NCBI RefSeq assembly: GCF_900543425.1 | Contig: NZ_UQRQ01000008.1 | Coordinates: forward strand, 62,001 to 126,000 | Source: an uncultured Sanguibacteroides sp. | GTDB taxonomy: Bacteria; Bacteroidota; Bacteroidia; Bacteroidales; Marinifilaceae | Direction of reading: 5' to 3' | DNA: 64,000 bases | Part shown: piece by piece, positions 17,746-25,780 of the stretch | How positions within the stretch are numbered: position 1 is the first letter of the stretch | How the letters are laid out: each line of letters starts with the position of its first letter | Program-made: the position numbers and the translations under genes | The notes under the pieces: generated by a model | Told to the model about the DNA's origin: nothing | Seen by the model: only the letters and a program-made list of their open reading frames with translations | Databases searched by the model: none

Positions 17746-17752
17746 AACAGTC

Positions 17753-17788
17753 AATCGGTCGAAACTTTAACTTTCGACCGATTTTTTA
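17753..17788 (+). terminator. Rho-independent terminator after the FadL-like gene
   Basis: A perfect 12-bp stem (AATCGGTCGAAA / TTTCGACCGATT) with a 7-nt loop is followed by TTTT. Confidence 0.9.
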
Positions 17789-17925
17789 TATGAATAAGCC
17801 ATCATTCGGACAGAGCCTGCTTTTTTTACAACAGAGAACGCTATTCGTCGTGTAGTATCAAAAACAATTATGTTCCGATATGTAATTATAACCTTCTTTT
17901 TCCTCGGGACTACATCCTTTTTTAT

Positions 17926-17933
17926 TATTTTTG
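17926..17933 (+). promoter_or_regulatory. -7 box of miaB
   Basis: TATTTTTG matches TAnnTTTG 20 nt before the miaB start codon, giving a very short leader. Confidence 0.6.
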
Positions 17934-17953
17934 CCTCCCAAACAAAAGAGTAG

Positions 17954-19288
17954 ATGAAAGCAAAAAAATTTTATATCGAGACCTATGGGTGTCAGATGAA
18001 TGTAGCGGATAGTGAAGTAGTGGCAGCCATATTGAAAAGTAAAGGTCTTGAACACACGAGCGAAAGAAACGAAGCCGATGTTATACTGGTAAATACCTGT
18101 TCCGTACGGGAAAATGCAGAACAACGGGTACGGGGACGCGTACAAGGTTTTTCTGAAATTAAGAAAAAAAATCCGGATGTACTGGTAGGCATCATGGGTT
18201 GTATGGCGGAACGTCTTGGTGAAGCTCTTTTCGAGCAGGAAAAAAACGTAAATATCGTTGTCGGACCGGATGCTTATATGGATCTGCCCCTTTTAATCGA
18301 ACAAGCGGAAAAAGGGGAAAAAGCTATTAATATCCATCTATCCACGACAGAAACCTATAAAGATATCTGTCCCTCCCGGATTGACGAAACAGCAATATCG
18401 GGATTCGTATCCATTATGCGCGGATGTAACAACTTCTGTACGTATTGTATCGTTCCTTATACCCGCGGCCGCGAAAGAAGCCGAAGCCCGCATAGTATCC
18501 TAAATGAAGTTCTTGACCTGCACGCGAAAGGATACAAGGAAGTTACCCTACTGGGACAAAATGTCAATTCATATCTTTGGAAAGGAGACGGTATCGAAGT
18601 TAACTTCCCTACATTATTAGCCAAGGTTGCCGCTACGGTACCCGATATGCGTGTCCGTTTCGCCACTTCTCACCCGAAAGACATGAGCGACGAAATATTA
18701 CATGCCATCGCATCTCATGATAATATTTGCAAACACATCCATCTTCCAGTCCAATCCGGAAGCAATGCCGTACTGAAAAATATGAACCGGAAATACACGA
18801 GAGAATGGTATCTCGACCGAATCCGGGCGATACGCGAGATTGTTCCCCAGTGCGGAATATCGACAGACGTATTCGTCGGCTTCCATAACGAAAGTGAAGA
18901 AGATTACCTGGAAACCCTTACTCTTATGCAAGAGGTTGAATTCGATCTTGCCTACATGTTTAAATATTCGGAACGTCCCGGAACCTTAGCGTCAAAACAT
19001 ATGCCGGATAACGTGGATGAAACGACAAAAGGACGTCGTCTTCAGGAACTTATCGATTTACAGACCCGTCTTTCTCTTGCCAGTAATCGGAAAGATATAG
19101 GAAAAGTATTTGAAGTTCTGATCGAAGGAACATCCAAGAAAAAAGCAGACGAATTATTCGGACGAAGCAGCCAGAATAAAGTCATCGTATTTCCCGACAA
19201 CGGTGCTAAAATCGGAGACTTAATACAGGTCAGGGTAAAAGAATGCACCTCGGCTACCCTTATGGGAGAAGCGTTAGAAAATAAATAA
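17954..19288 (+). CDS. miaB: tRNA-2-methylthio-N6-dimethylallyladenosine synthase
   Basis: A 444-residue cytosolic radical-SAM methylthiotransferase that adds the 2-methylthio group to i6A37 of tRNAs. Domains in order: UPF0004 N-terminal domain (IETYGCQMN, NTCSVRENAEQRV, GCMAERLG give the three auxiliary-cluster cysteines), the radical-SAM core with the CxxxCxxC motif in GCNNFCTYCIVPYTRGRERSR, and a C-terminal TRAM domain (GRSSQNKVIVFPD). Start at the first ATG, right after the promoter. The SpoU methyltransferase follows by 4 nt, so this is a tRNA/rRNA modification operon. Confidence 0.97.
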   Translation: MKAKKFYIETYGCQMNVADSEVVAAILKSKGLEHTSERNEADVILVNTCSVRENAEQRVRGRVQGFSEIKKKNPDVLVGIMGCMAERLGEALFEQEKNVNIVVGPDAYMDLPLLIEQAEKGEKAINIHLSTTETYKDICPSRIDETAISGFVSIMRGCNNFCTYCIVPYTRGRERSRSPHSILNEVLDLHAKGYKEVTLLGQNVNSYLWKGDGIEVNFPTLLAKVAATVPDMRVRFATSHPKDMSDEILHAIASHDNICKHIHLPVQSGSNAVLKNMNRKYTREWYLDRIRAIREIVPQCGISTDVFVGFHNESEEDYLETLTLMQEVEFDLAYMFKYSERPGTLASKHMPDNVDETTKGRRLQELIDLQTRLSLASNRKDIGKVFEVLIEGTSKKKADELFGRSSQNKVIVFPDNGAKIGDLIQVRVKECTSATLMGEALENK

Positions 19289-19292
19289 TCCT

Positions 19293-19841
19293 ATGGAACA
19301 CCGGAAACTATTAAATGAAGAATTAAACCGTCTATCGGCAGAAGAGTACAAAAACGCTCGAAAACTACCCATCGTAGTCGTTTTGGATAACGTGCGCAGC
19401 TTAAATAATATCGGATCGGTGTTTCGTACATCCGATGCCTTCCGACTGGAAAAGATATACCTTTGCGGTATCACGGCAACACCGCCACACCGTGAAATTC
19501 ATAAAACAGCCTTAGGAGCGGAAGAGAGTGTCGCCTGGGAATATTTTGAAGAAACAACGGAAATCATACATCAACTGAAAGAAGAAGGATTTATCATTGT
19601 CTCCGTGGAACAAACAGAAAATAGTTTGTCACTGGAAGACTATACCATTTCCAGAGAGCGAAAATACGCTTTCATATTCGGCAATGAAGTGAAAGGTGTA
19701 CAGCAGGAGGTCGTTGATCTCTCCGATCAATGCCTCGAGATTCCCCAATTCGGCACCAAACACTCATTCAACATTTCCGTTTCTGCCGGAATTGTATTAT
19801 GGGAAGTTATTCATCCCTTATTTAAGGAACTAAAAAAATAA
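19293..19841 (+). CDS. SpoU/TrmH family RNA 2'-O-methyltransferase
   Basis: A 182-residue SPOUT-fold enzyme transferring methyl from SAM to a ribose 2'-OH. Visible family motifs are motif 1 LDNVRSLNNIGSVFRTSDAF, motif 2 FIFGNEVKGVQQEVVDLSD and motif 3 CLEIPQFGTKHSFNISVSAGIVLWEV, in the order expected for the trefoil-knot SAM site. It lacks the N-terminal substrate-binding extension of RlmB, so the target (tRNA or rRNA) is not set. Translationally close to miaB (4-nt gap). Confidence 0.9.
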   Translation: MEHRKLLNEELNRLSAEEYKNARKLPIVVVLDNVRSLNNIGSVFRTSDAFRLEKIYLCGITATPPHREIHKTALGAEESVAWEYFEETTEIIHQLKEEGFIIVSVEQTENSLSLEDYTISRERKYAFIFGNEVKGVQQEVVDLSDQCLEIPQFGTKHSFNISVSAGIVLWEVIHPLFKELKK

Positions 19842-19919
19842 TCCCGCATCCTATCCTCTATTTTGATTGAGAAATAAGAATTTTGTATTTACCGGTAGAT
19901 TTGAATATTTTTAACTAAC

Positions 19920-20756
19920 TTACTGACAATGCATTGCATCTACCACACGAACGGTTTCTACGGCTTCCCGTACATCGTGAACACGGAGGATGTTCGCCCC
20001 TTTCAACAAAGAGATCGTATTCAACACGGTCGTCCCGGTTAAAGCCTCTTGTGGTGTAATATCCAATAAGCGCCATATCATTGACTTACGGGAAACACCT
20101 ACTAATAACGGATATCCCAACTCCAAAAAAATCTCCATTTTATTCATTAATTGATAATTGTGAGCCACCGTTTTTCCGAAACCGAAACCCTGATCCAGTA
20201 TAATCTTATCAAACCCCAAATCATTCAATCGCTTAATCCGCTCGACAAAAAAATCGTAAACCTCCCGAACTACATCCTCGTAATGAGGATTCTTTTGCAT
20301 ATCCTGAGGCGTTCCCTGAATGTGCATTAAAATATAAGGCACATTCATCCCTGCAACTGCCTCGAACATACGATTATCCATCGTACCTCCGGAAATATCA
20401 TTCACGATAATCGGTCCCAAACAATGAAAGATCTCCTCGGCCACATTCGCCCGAAAAGTATCAATGGAAACAGGAATTTCCGGATGGTACTTACGAATTA
20501 ACTCTACAGCAAAACTCAACCGGGACAACTCCTCTTTCTCGTCCACGAAAGCAGCCCCCGGGCGAGTAGAATAAGCACCCACGTCAATAATTGCCGCACC
20601 CTCTTCTACAATCGTATTTATCCGTTCGATCACCTGTAGTTCGCTAAGGTATTTTCCCCCATCATAAAAAGAATCGGGAGTCACATTCAAAATCCCCATA
20701 ACCACAGGCTTTGTCAAATCCAATTTCTGATCGCCGATATCAATTAATTTTCTCAT
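19920..20756 (-). CDS. folP: Dihydropteroate synthase
   Basis: A 278-residue cytosolic TIM-barrel enzyme joining p-aminobenzoate to dihydropterin pyrophosphate in folate synthesis, the target of sulfonamides. Both pterin-binding signatures are present: VMGILNVTPDSFYDGG and IIDVGAYSTRPGA, then the NDISGG block and the C-terminal LRVHDVRE. The frame can be extended upstream to 20795 through MKVENGKLKISRI, but that stretch is low-complexity leader-like sequence; the ATG at 20754-20756 (MRKLIDIGDQ) is preferred. Divergent from the DUF1599 gene. Confidence 0.95.
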   Translation of the reverse strand: MRKLIDIGDQKLDLTKPVVMGILNVTPDSFYDGGKYLSELQVIERINTIVEEGAAIIDVGAYSTRPGAAFVDEKEELSRLSFAVELIRKYHPEIPVSIDTFRANVAEEIFHCLGPIIVNDISGGTMDNRMFEAVAGMNVPYILMHIQGTPQDMQKNPHYEDVVREVYDFFVERIKRLNDLGFDKIILDQGFGFGKTVAHNYQLMNKMEIFLELGYPLLVGVSRKSMIWRLLDITPQEALTGTTVLNTISLLKGANILRVHDVREAVETVRVVDAMHCQ

Positions 20757-20853
20757 GATCCTGCTAATTTTCAGCTTTCCGTTTTCAACTTTCAACTATT
20801 GTCCCTATTTTTACACATCAAAATAACAATTAGTTTTTTTAATATCATAATTT

Positions 20854-20861
20854 CAAAAATA
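20854..20861 (-). promoter_or_regulatory. Candidate -7 box of folP
   Basis: On the minus strand the octamer reads TATTTTTG. It lies about 100 nt upstream of the preferred folP start, just ahead of the divergent DUF1599 start at 20870. Confidence 0.4.
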
Positions 20862-20869
20862 GCAAGAAC

Positions 20870-21412
20870 ATGTCGGACACAGCCCAACAATATGATAAAG
20901 TGATAGATACCTGTCAAGATATTTTTGTAAAAAAAATGCAGGACTATGGAACGGCCTGGAGAATTCTCAGGCCTACCTCCATCACAGATCAAATTTATAT
21001 TAAGGCCAACCGGATTCGTAGTATCGAACAGAAAGGGATCTCAAAAGTAAACGAGGGAATTGTACCCGAATTCATCGGTATTATAAATTATGCTGTCATG
21101 GGACTTATTCAGTTGGAATTAGGACCGGGTAACGGCACCTCTCAGGAAGAAATACTCCGGCTGTATCACTCCTATTTTCAAAAGGCGAAAGCATTAATGC
21201 TGGACAAAAATCATGATTATGACGAAGCCTGGAGAGCGATGCGCATCAGTTCCTATACCGATTTAATCCTGATGAAAATAAACCGCACGAAACAAATTGA
21301 AGATCATCAGGGAAATACTATTATCTCGGAAGGAATAGACGCCAATTATTACGATATGATCAACTACGCCGTATTCGGCCTGATTCGCCTTGTTGTTGAA
21401 AAAGAGATATGA
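20870..21412 (+). CDS. DUF1599 domain-containing protein
   Basis: A 180-residue cytosolic protein with two tandem copies of one motif: CQDIFVKKMQDYGTAWRILR and later YFQKAKALMLDKNHDYDEAWRAMR, each followed by a IDYIKANRI-like / LMKINRTKQIE segment and a INYAVMGLI / INYAVFGLI helix. This is the DUF1599 family (also called nucleotide-modification-associated domain in phages). Helical, no transmembrane segment. It overlaps the next gene by 4 nt (ATGA), so translation is coupled. The order folP // DUF1599 - DoxX-like - tpiA is what I recall from other Bacteroidales. Function unknown. Confidence 0.85.
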   Translation: MSDTAQQYDKVIDTCQDIFVKKMQDYGTAWRILRPTSITDQIYIKANRIRSIEQKGISKVNEGIVPEFIGIINYAVMGLIQLELGPGNGTSQEEILRLYHSYFQKAKALMLDKNHDYDEAWRAMRISSYTDLILMKINRTKQIEDHQGNTIISEGIDANYYDMINYAVFGLIRLVVEKEI

Positions 21413-22677
21413 AAATTATTCGAAACTGCTGTAGAATCATCGTCGGAATTGTATTTATCTATTCCGGATTTGTAAAAGGTATTGACCCTTTAGGGTCGAT
21501 GTACAAATTCACGGACTATTTTAATGCTTTCGGAATCGGATGGGCAAGTACATTCTCTCTTTTTCTCTCTTTTGTTTTATCTCTCGCGGAATTTTTAGTC
21601 GGCACGGCATTGCTATTCAATGCATGTACTCGATTGGCCATAAAAGGTGCTCTTATTTTCATGGGGATATTCACTCCGTTAACACTCGTTCTGGCTTTAA
21701 CAAATCCGGTTAGCGACTGTGGTTGTTTTGGAGATGCCCTGGTATTAAGCAATTGGGAAACGTTCTGGAAAAACATCCTTCTTCTCCTTTTGACACTTAC
21801 GCTATTCCTAAACAGGAAGCAATTTCACTCTTCGCTTCATTGGTTTCGGCAAATCTCTCTTCTTCTACTAACAGGAGGAATCATGCTCTTTCTTTCCTTG
21901 TACTGTTACCTGCATCTCCCCATTCTGGATTTCCGTCCTTACGCCATCGGAAAAAACATAGCGGAAGGCATGTTGTTACCAGAAGGAGCTGAACCGAATC
22001 AATACGAAGTTATTCTAAAATACAAGAATAAACAAACAGGCGAGGTCAAATCGTTTACGGAACAAAATTATCCGTGGCAGGATACCCTTACCTGGGAATA
22101 CCATAGCTCCTCCGAGCGTTTGATAAAAAAAGGCTATACTCCTCCCATCCACGATCTGCTTATTGATCATCCCGATTCAGGAGACATCACGGAAGAGATT
22201 TTAAAAGACAACAACTACACCTTTTTAGTCGTCAACTACAACATAAACCTGAGTTCCACGAAACATCAAGAGGCTATCAACGAATTAGCCCGTTATGCTC
22301 AAGCCAAAGGATACCGTTTCTACGGCTTAACCTCATCTTCCCAGGAAGAGATCCGAGCCTACAAAAACCGTTATCAGGTTCCCTATGACTTTTGTGCGGC
22401 CGATGAGATCCAGTTAAAAACGATGATCCGGTCTAACCCGGGGCTTATTTTATTAAACAAAGGAACTATTTTAGGTAAATGGTCAAAAAATAATATTCCC
22501 CGGGTCAATGAATTAAAAAACAAAGATCTGACAGCATTCTGTGTCCATGAGCAACAAGAATTAAAGTCCAAATATTTGGTTTACTCCTTAATCCTTCTTT
22601 TCTTTGTAGTGTATTTCCTATTTCTCGGAAAAAAAAGAAAAAAGGCAGATCATACACATTTCAAAATATTAAATTAA
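21409..22677 (+). CDS. BT_3928-type DoxX/MauE membrane protein with thioredoxin-like tail
   Basis: A 422-residue protein. Residues 1-150 contain four to five transmembrane helices of the DoxX/MauE type (GIVFIYSGFVKGIDPLGSMYKFTDYF) with a conserved SDCGCFGD cysteine motif in a loop. Then comes another helix (about 145-165), a soluble domain at about 185-385 with a thioredoxin-like pattern but no CxxC seen, and a last helix near the C-terminus (YLVYSLILLFFVVYFLFLG). The CGC motif suggests thiol redox chemistry or quinone/disulfide exchange at the membrane. Start overlaps the DUF1599 stop; tpiA begins 4 nt after its stop, so the three form one operon. Confidence 0.8.
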   Translation: MKIIRNCCRIIVGIVFIYSGFVKGIDPLGSMYKFTDYFNAFGIGWASTFSLFLSFVLSLAEFLVGTALLFNACTRLAIKGALIFMGIFTPLTLVLALTNPVSDCGCFGDALVLSNWETFWKNILLLLLTLTLFLNRKQFHSSLHWFRQISLLLLTGGIMLFLSLYCYLHLPILDFRPYAIGKNIAEGMLLPEGAEPNQYEVILKYKNKQTGEVKSFTEQNYPWQDTLTWEYHSSSERLIKKGYTPPIHDLLIDHPDSGDITEEILKDNNYTFLVVNYNINLSSTKHQEAINELARYAQAKGYRFYGLTSSSQEEIRAYKNRYQVPYDFCAADEIQLKTMIRSNPGLILLNKGTILGKWSKNNIPRVNELKNKDLTAFCVHEQQELKSKYLVYSLILLFFVVYFLFLGKKRKKADHTHFKILN

Positions 22678-22681
22678 AGAT

Positions 22682-23452
22682 ATGAGAAAGAAAATTGTAG
22701 CAGGCAACTGGAAAATGAACAAAACCTTTGCCGAAGGTATCGAATTGGCAAGAGAGGTAAACGACTATGTACGTTTCAAAGAGGGCGCAGAAGGTGTAAC
22801 TGTCATTTTAGGTACTCCTTTCATTCACCTGGCAAAGGTGGCCAATAATCTGACCGAACCCAGCATTTCTGTTTCGGCTCAAAATTGCGCTACGGAAAAA
22901 GCCGGAGCATACACGGGTGAAATATCTGCCGACATGGTTGCTTCGACAGGAGCCAAACATGTTATCCTGGGACATTCCGAAAGAAGATGCTATTACGGTG
23001 AAACCAGTCCTGTATTGGTGAAAAAAGTGGCGCAAGCCTTGGATAGCAAATTGAATATTATTTTCTGTGTCGGAGAAGTACTCGAAGAGAGGGAAAGCAA
23101 CAAGCATTTCGAGGTCGTAAAACAGCAATTAACCGACGGATTATTCAATCTCTCCCCGGAACAATTCGCACATGTAGTTATAGCATACGAGCCGGTATGG
23201 GCCATCGGAACCGGAAAAACGGCCTCCCCGGAACAAGCTCAGGAAATGCATGCCTTTATCCGTTCCGTCATCAAGGAAAAATACGGAGAACACATTGCCG
23301 ACGAGACCTCCATTCTTTACGGGGGCAGTTGCAACCCGAAGAATGCAGATGAGATTTTCTCTCAACCTGATGTCGACGGAGGATTAATTGGAGGTGCTTC
23401 TCTGAAAGCTTCCGATTTCTTTGAAATCATTAAATCCCGTGCAAGACATTAA
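22682..23452 (+). CDS. tpiA: Triosephosphate isomerase
   Basis: A 256-residue glycolytic TIM-barrel enzyme interconverting dihydroxyacetone phosphate and glyceraldehyde 3-phosphate. The N-terminal GNWKMN (catalytic Lys), HVILGHSERR (catalytic His), AYEPVWAIGTGKTA (catalytic Glu and loop 6), and GGSCNPKNADEIF and DGGLIGGASL phosphate-binding loops are all intact. Last gene of the DUF1599-DoxX-tpiA operon, closed by a strong terminator. Confidence 0.98.
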   Translation: MRKKIVAGNWKMNKTFAEGIELAREVNDYVRFKEGAEGVTVILGTPFIHLAKVANNLTEPSISVSAQNCATEKAGAYTGEISADMVASTGAKHVILGHSERRCYYGETSPVLVKKVAQALDSKLNIIFCVGEVLEERESNKHFEVVKQQLTDGLFNLSPEQFAHVVIAYEPVWAIGTGKTASPEQAQEMHAFIRSVIKEKYGEHIADETSILYGGSCNPKNADEIFSQPDVDGGLIGGASLKASDFFEIIKSRARH

Positions 23453-23474
23453 TCTTAAGATATTTGACTCTTAT

Positions 23475-23510
23475 AAATCTGTGCTTTTCGAAAAAGCACA
23501 GATTTTTTTT
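23475..23510 (+). terminator. Rho-independent terminator after tpiA
   Basis: Stem of 14 bp (AAATCTGTGCTTTT with AAAAGCACAGATTT) and a 3-nt loop, followed by a T tract. A TTG at 23464 in frame with the sigma factor gene lies before this hairpin and is not a plausible start. Confidence 0.92.
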
Positions 23511-23577
23511 ACAAGAAAATTCAATTCTGATGCAGCAAATCCCACTCTTTAACGTCATACAGACAGAAGAGCATGAT

Positions 23578-24129
23578 ATGAGTAATTACAAAACAATATT
23601 ACAAAACTGTCGAAAACGGGAAAAAAGAGCCCAACTGGAGTTTTACTCGTTATTTTACAAAAGTGTTTACAACAGTTGTTTTCGTATCCTGGGAAACCCG
23701 CAAGACTCGGAAGAGGTCATGCAGGAGACCTTTCTAAAAGTTCTCGACAAAATAGAGCGCTACGAAGGAGAAGCGGAGAACATGGAAAGAATCCTCAAAC
23801 GAATTGCAATCAATCATGCCATTGACTTATGCCGGAAACGAAAAATCCGGTTCGTAGAAATAACGGAAACAACAGACTGTTGCGAAGAGGAAGCAGAGAA
23901 TGAAGAAGAAGAATTACAATTGGAAGCCATCCACCGAATGATGCAGCAACTTCCCCAAGGGTATCGGATGATACTCAACTTGCATCTTATCGAGGGGTTC
24001 GATTACAACGAGATTGCAAAACAATTGGAACTCTCTCCTTCCACAATCCGCTCTCAGTTTGTCAGAGCAAAACAGAAATTAATTGAATTGATTAAAAAAA
24101 ATTATTGCTATGAGTCATTCGTTAGATGA
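23578..24129 (+). CDS. ECF-type RNA polymerase sigma factor
   Basis: A 183-residue sigma-70 family regulator of the extracytoplasmic-function group. Region 2 spans about residues 20-90 (FYSLFYKSVYNSCFRILGNPQDSEEVMQETFLKVLDKI), and region 4 about 125-175 (LPQGYRMILNLHLIEGFDYNEIAKQLELSPSTIRSQFVRAKQKL), with an acidic linker between. In-frame starts also exist at 23530 (ATG) and 23464 (TTG); the ATG at 23578 gives the usual ECF length. It overlaps the next gene by 20 nt, and that gene has the layout of an anti-sigma factor. Confidence 0.9.
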   Translation: MSNYKTILQNCRKREKRAQLEFYSLFYKSVYNSCFRILGNPQDSEEVMQETFLKVLDKIERYEGEAENMERILKRIAINHAIDLCRKRKIRFVEITETTDCCEEEAENEEEELQLEAIHRMMQQLPQGYRMILNLHLIEGFDYNEIAKQLELSPSTIRSQFVRAKQKLIELIKKNYCYESFVR

Positions 24130-24607
24130 ACAGATAAAAAAACTTAAAGAAAACCTCGACGGAGCCCTGCCTTCTCCCGGACATTTCGAACGTTTCGAGC
24201 AACGTTTGGTGCTTCACCGGAAAAACAAAAGGAAACTTCGTACCAAATGGATAACCATAAGTACGGTTGCAGCCTGTATGATCCTGTTTTTTTCAGCGCA
24301 TTTCCTTGATCTTTTCCAGACAACCGATGATTCCCAGAAATCCATTGCTGAAGTAGCGGCTTATTATCGTCAACAATTGGAAAAAGAAAAGAAAAAAATT
24401 GAACAACAGACAAGCAATATGGACGAATCCGAACGAAAACATTTGTTAGAGGACATCCAAGAAATGGAAAAAGAATCCGATAAATTGGAAAAGGAGGTCA
24501 CTCTTATGTCTCACAAGGAACACATTGCACGAATCGTTCAATGCTACAACTTTCAAATAGAATCATTGCAATCCATACAGGAGATTCTTTCAAAGGTCAT
24601 GAATTAA
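24110..24607 (+). CDS. Probable anti-sigma factor, single-pass membrane protein
   Basis: A 165-residue protein with a charged cytosolic N-terminus (about 1-45), one transmembrane helix (KWITISTVAACMILFFSAHFL), and a periplasmic coiled coil rich in Lys/Glu/Gln (about 80-160). There is no recognised zinc-finger anti-sigma motif (HxxxCxxC is absent). The call rests on position: its start overlaps the sigma gene by 20 nt and the topology is that of transmembrane anti-sigma factors. A periplasmic sensing coiled coil is an inference. Confidence 0.6.
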   Translation: MSHSLDEQIKKLKENLDGALPSPGHFERFEQRLVLHRKNKRKLRTKWITISTVAACMILFFSAHFLDLFQTTDDSQKSIAEVAAYYRQQLEKEKKKIEQQTSNMDESERKHLLEDIQEMEKESDKLEKEVTLMSHKEHIARIVQCYNFQIESLQSIQEILSKVMN

Positions 24608-24630
24608 AACAAATATTAACCGTTATCATT

Positions 24631-25725
24631 ATGAAAACAAAATTTATTTTACTGACAGGGTTTATACTGTTATTCTCCATCGGCTCTGTAAGCGCCAGGG
24701 ATAGAGCTGTACACCAAGAGATCCACAAAGTATTCAAAACAAACGGGAAGACCCATCTGTATATCGATAACAAATACGGCATTATTGGCATCCAGGAATG
24801 GGATAAAAATGAAATAGAAATTGGAATAGGAATCACCGGTAGGGGCAAGAATCAAAAAACGGCAGAAGAGATGGTCAAACGGGCCAGTGTAAAATTCGAA
24901 CAATCTGATGATAAGATCTTCGCTACAACAAATTTCGCTACAAGTCCGAACGAGAAGTGCAAAGGGTGTTTCACTAGCGTACATTACATAGTCAAGGTTC
25001 CCACATCAACATACCTTCACTTAAAAAATAAATACGGGGATATAAACTTAGATTATGTTTCAAAGCCCATAGAGATCGAACTTGAGCACGGGAGCATAAC
25101 CGCCTACCGTCTGGAAGGAGATAACAATAAAATCAGTATAGGCTACGGAGTTATAAAGATTCTGAAATCCGGAAGCATGGAGCTGAACATGAAAGGAGGT
25201 GAGGTTCACATTGACCAATTACCCGACCTAAAAATAACCGGTGAATATATTTCTCTATTTTCAAATATGATTAACAATCTTCAGGCAACGTCAACAAAAT
25301 ACAGCCGATTCAAACTGGGAAAAGTTAACGCCGTAAATTTCGGTTCCAGCAACCTATGGGCGACGATCAACATTCAACAACTTGAACAAAAATTCGAAGG
25401 TACCAGATTGCAGTATTGTACGATCTCAATTGATACGATTTCTCCCAACTTCTCATCCATAGACATAGATGGGATGTATTCTAATGTGACTCTGGGCATC
25501 AATCAAGAACACAATGCACAAATCGATCTGTCCACACCCCACGGAAAAATCGTTCTAAACGAATTAGAAATAAATAATCCCACACAGAGCAATAATTCCC
25601 AAAATCCCTATACCCCACAGATTACAGGATATATAGGAAAAACAAAAAATCCGAAAGCCAAAGTAAAAGTAGCAACGGCTTACGCAACGATTGAATTCAC
25701 AAATAAAGCTAAAGTTATCGATTAA
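24631..25725 (+). CDS. Secreted beta-solenoid protein, DUF4097-like, in sigma/anti-sigma operon
   Basis: A 364-residue exported protein (signal MKTKFILLTGFILLFSIGSVSA). After HKVFKTNGKTHLYIDNKYGIIGIQEWDKNEIEIGIGITGRG the chain is almost all short beta strands with repeats of the type YGDINLDYV, YGVIKILKSG, LHGKIVLNEL, as in DUF4097/DUF2807 putative adhesin or auto-transporter head families. A CKGC motif lies near residue 115. An in-frame start at 24541 overlaps the anti-sigma gene; the ATG at 24631 places the signal peptide at the N-terminus and is chosen. In Bacteroidetes such proteins often follow ECF sigma/anti-sigma pairs, so it may be the sensed or controlled envelope component. Confidence 0.7.
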   Translation: MKTKFILLTGFILLFSIGSVSARDRAVHQEIHKVFKTNGKTHLYIDNKYGIIGIQEWDKNEIEIGIGITGRGKNQKTAEEMVKRASVKFEQSDDKIFATTNFATSPNEKCKGCFTSVHYIVKVPTSTYLHLKNKYGDINLDYVSKPIEIELEHGSITAYRLEGDNNKISIGYGVIKILKSGSMELNMKGGEVHIDQLPDLKITGEYISLFSNMINNLQATSTKYSRFKLGKVNAVNFGSSNLWATINIQQLEQKFEGTRLQYCTISIDTISPNFSSIDIDGMYSNVTLGINQEHNAQIDLSTPHGKIVLNELEINNPTQSNNSQNPYTPQITGYIGKTKNPKAKVKVATAYATIEFTNKAKVID

Positions 25726-25746
25726 ACACCCAAACCTTTCTATCGA

Positions 25747-25780
25747 AGCGCTGTCTCTTACTTCTCAGGACAGCGCTTTT
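25747..25780 (+). terminator. Terminator after the sigma/anti-sigma operon
   Basis: Stem AGCGCTGTC / GACAGCGCT with a 13-nt loop, then TTTT. It lies just before the stop of the convergent dipeptidyl-peptidase gene. Confidence 0.8.

Noticed and set aside
20757..20795. N-terminal extension of folP (MKVENGKLKIS)
   Set aside because: Low-complexity leader text outside the conserved DHPS start; ATG at 20756 gives the usual N-terminus.
23464..23577. Extended TTG start for the sigma factor
   Set aside because: The extension runs through the tpiA terminator hairpin at 23475-23510; the ATG at 23578 gives normal ECF length.
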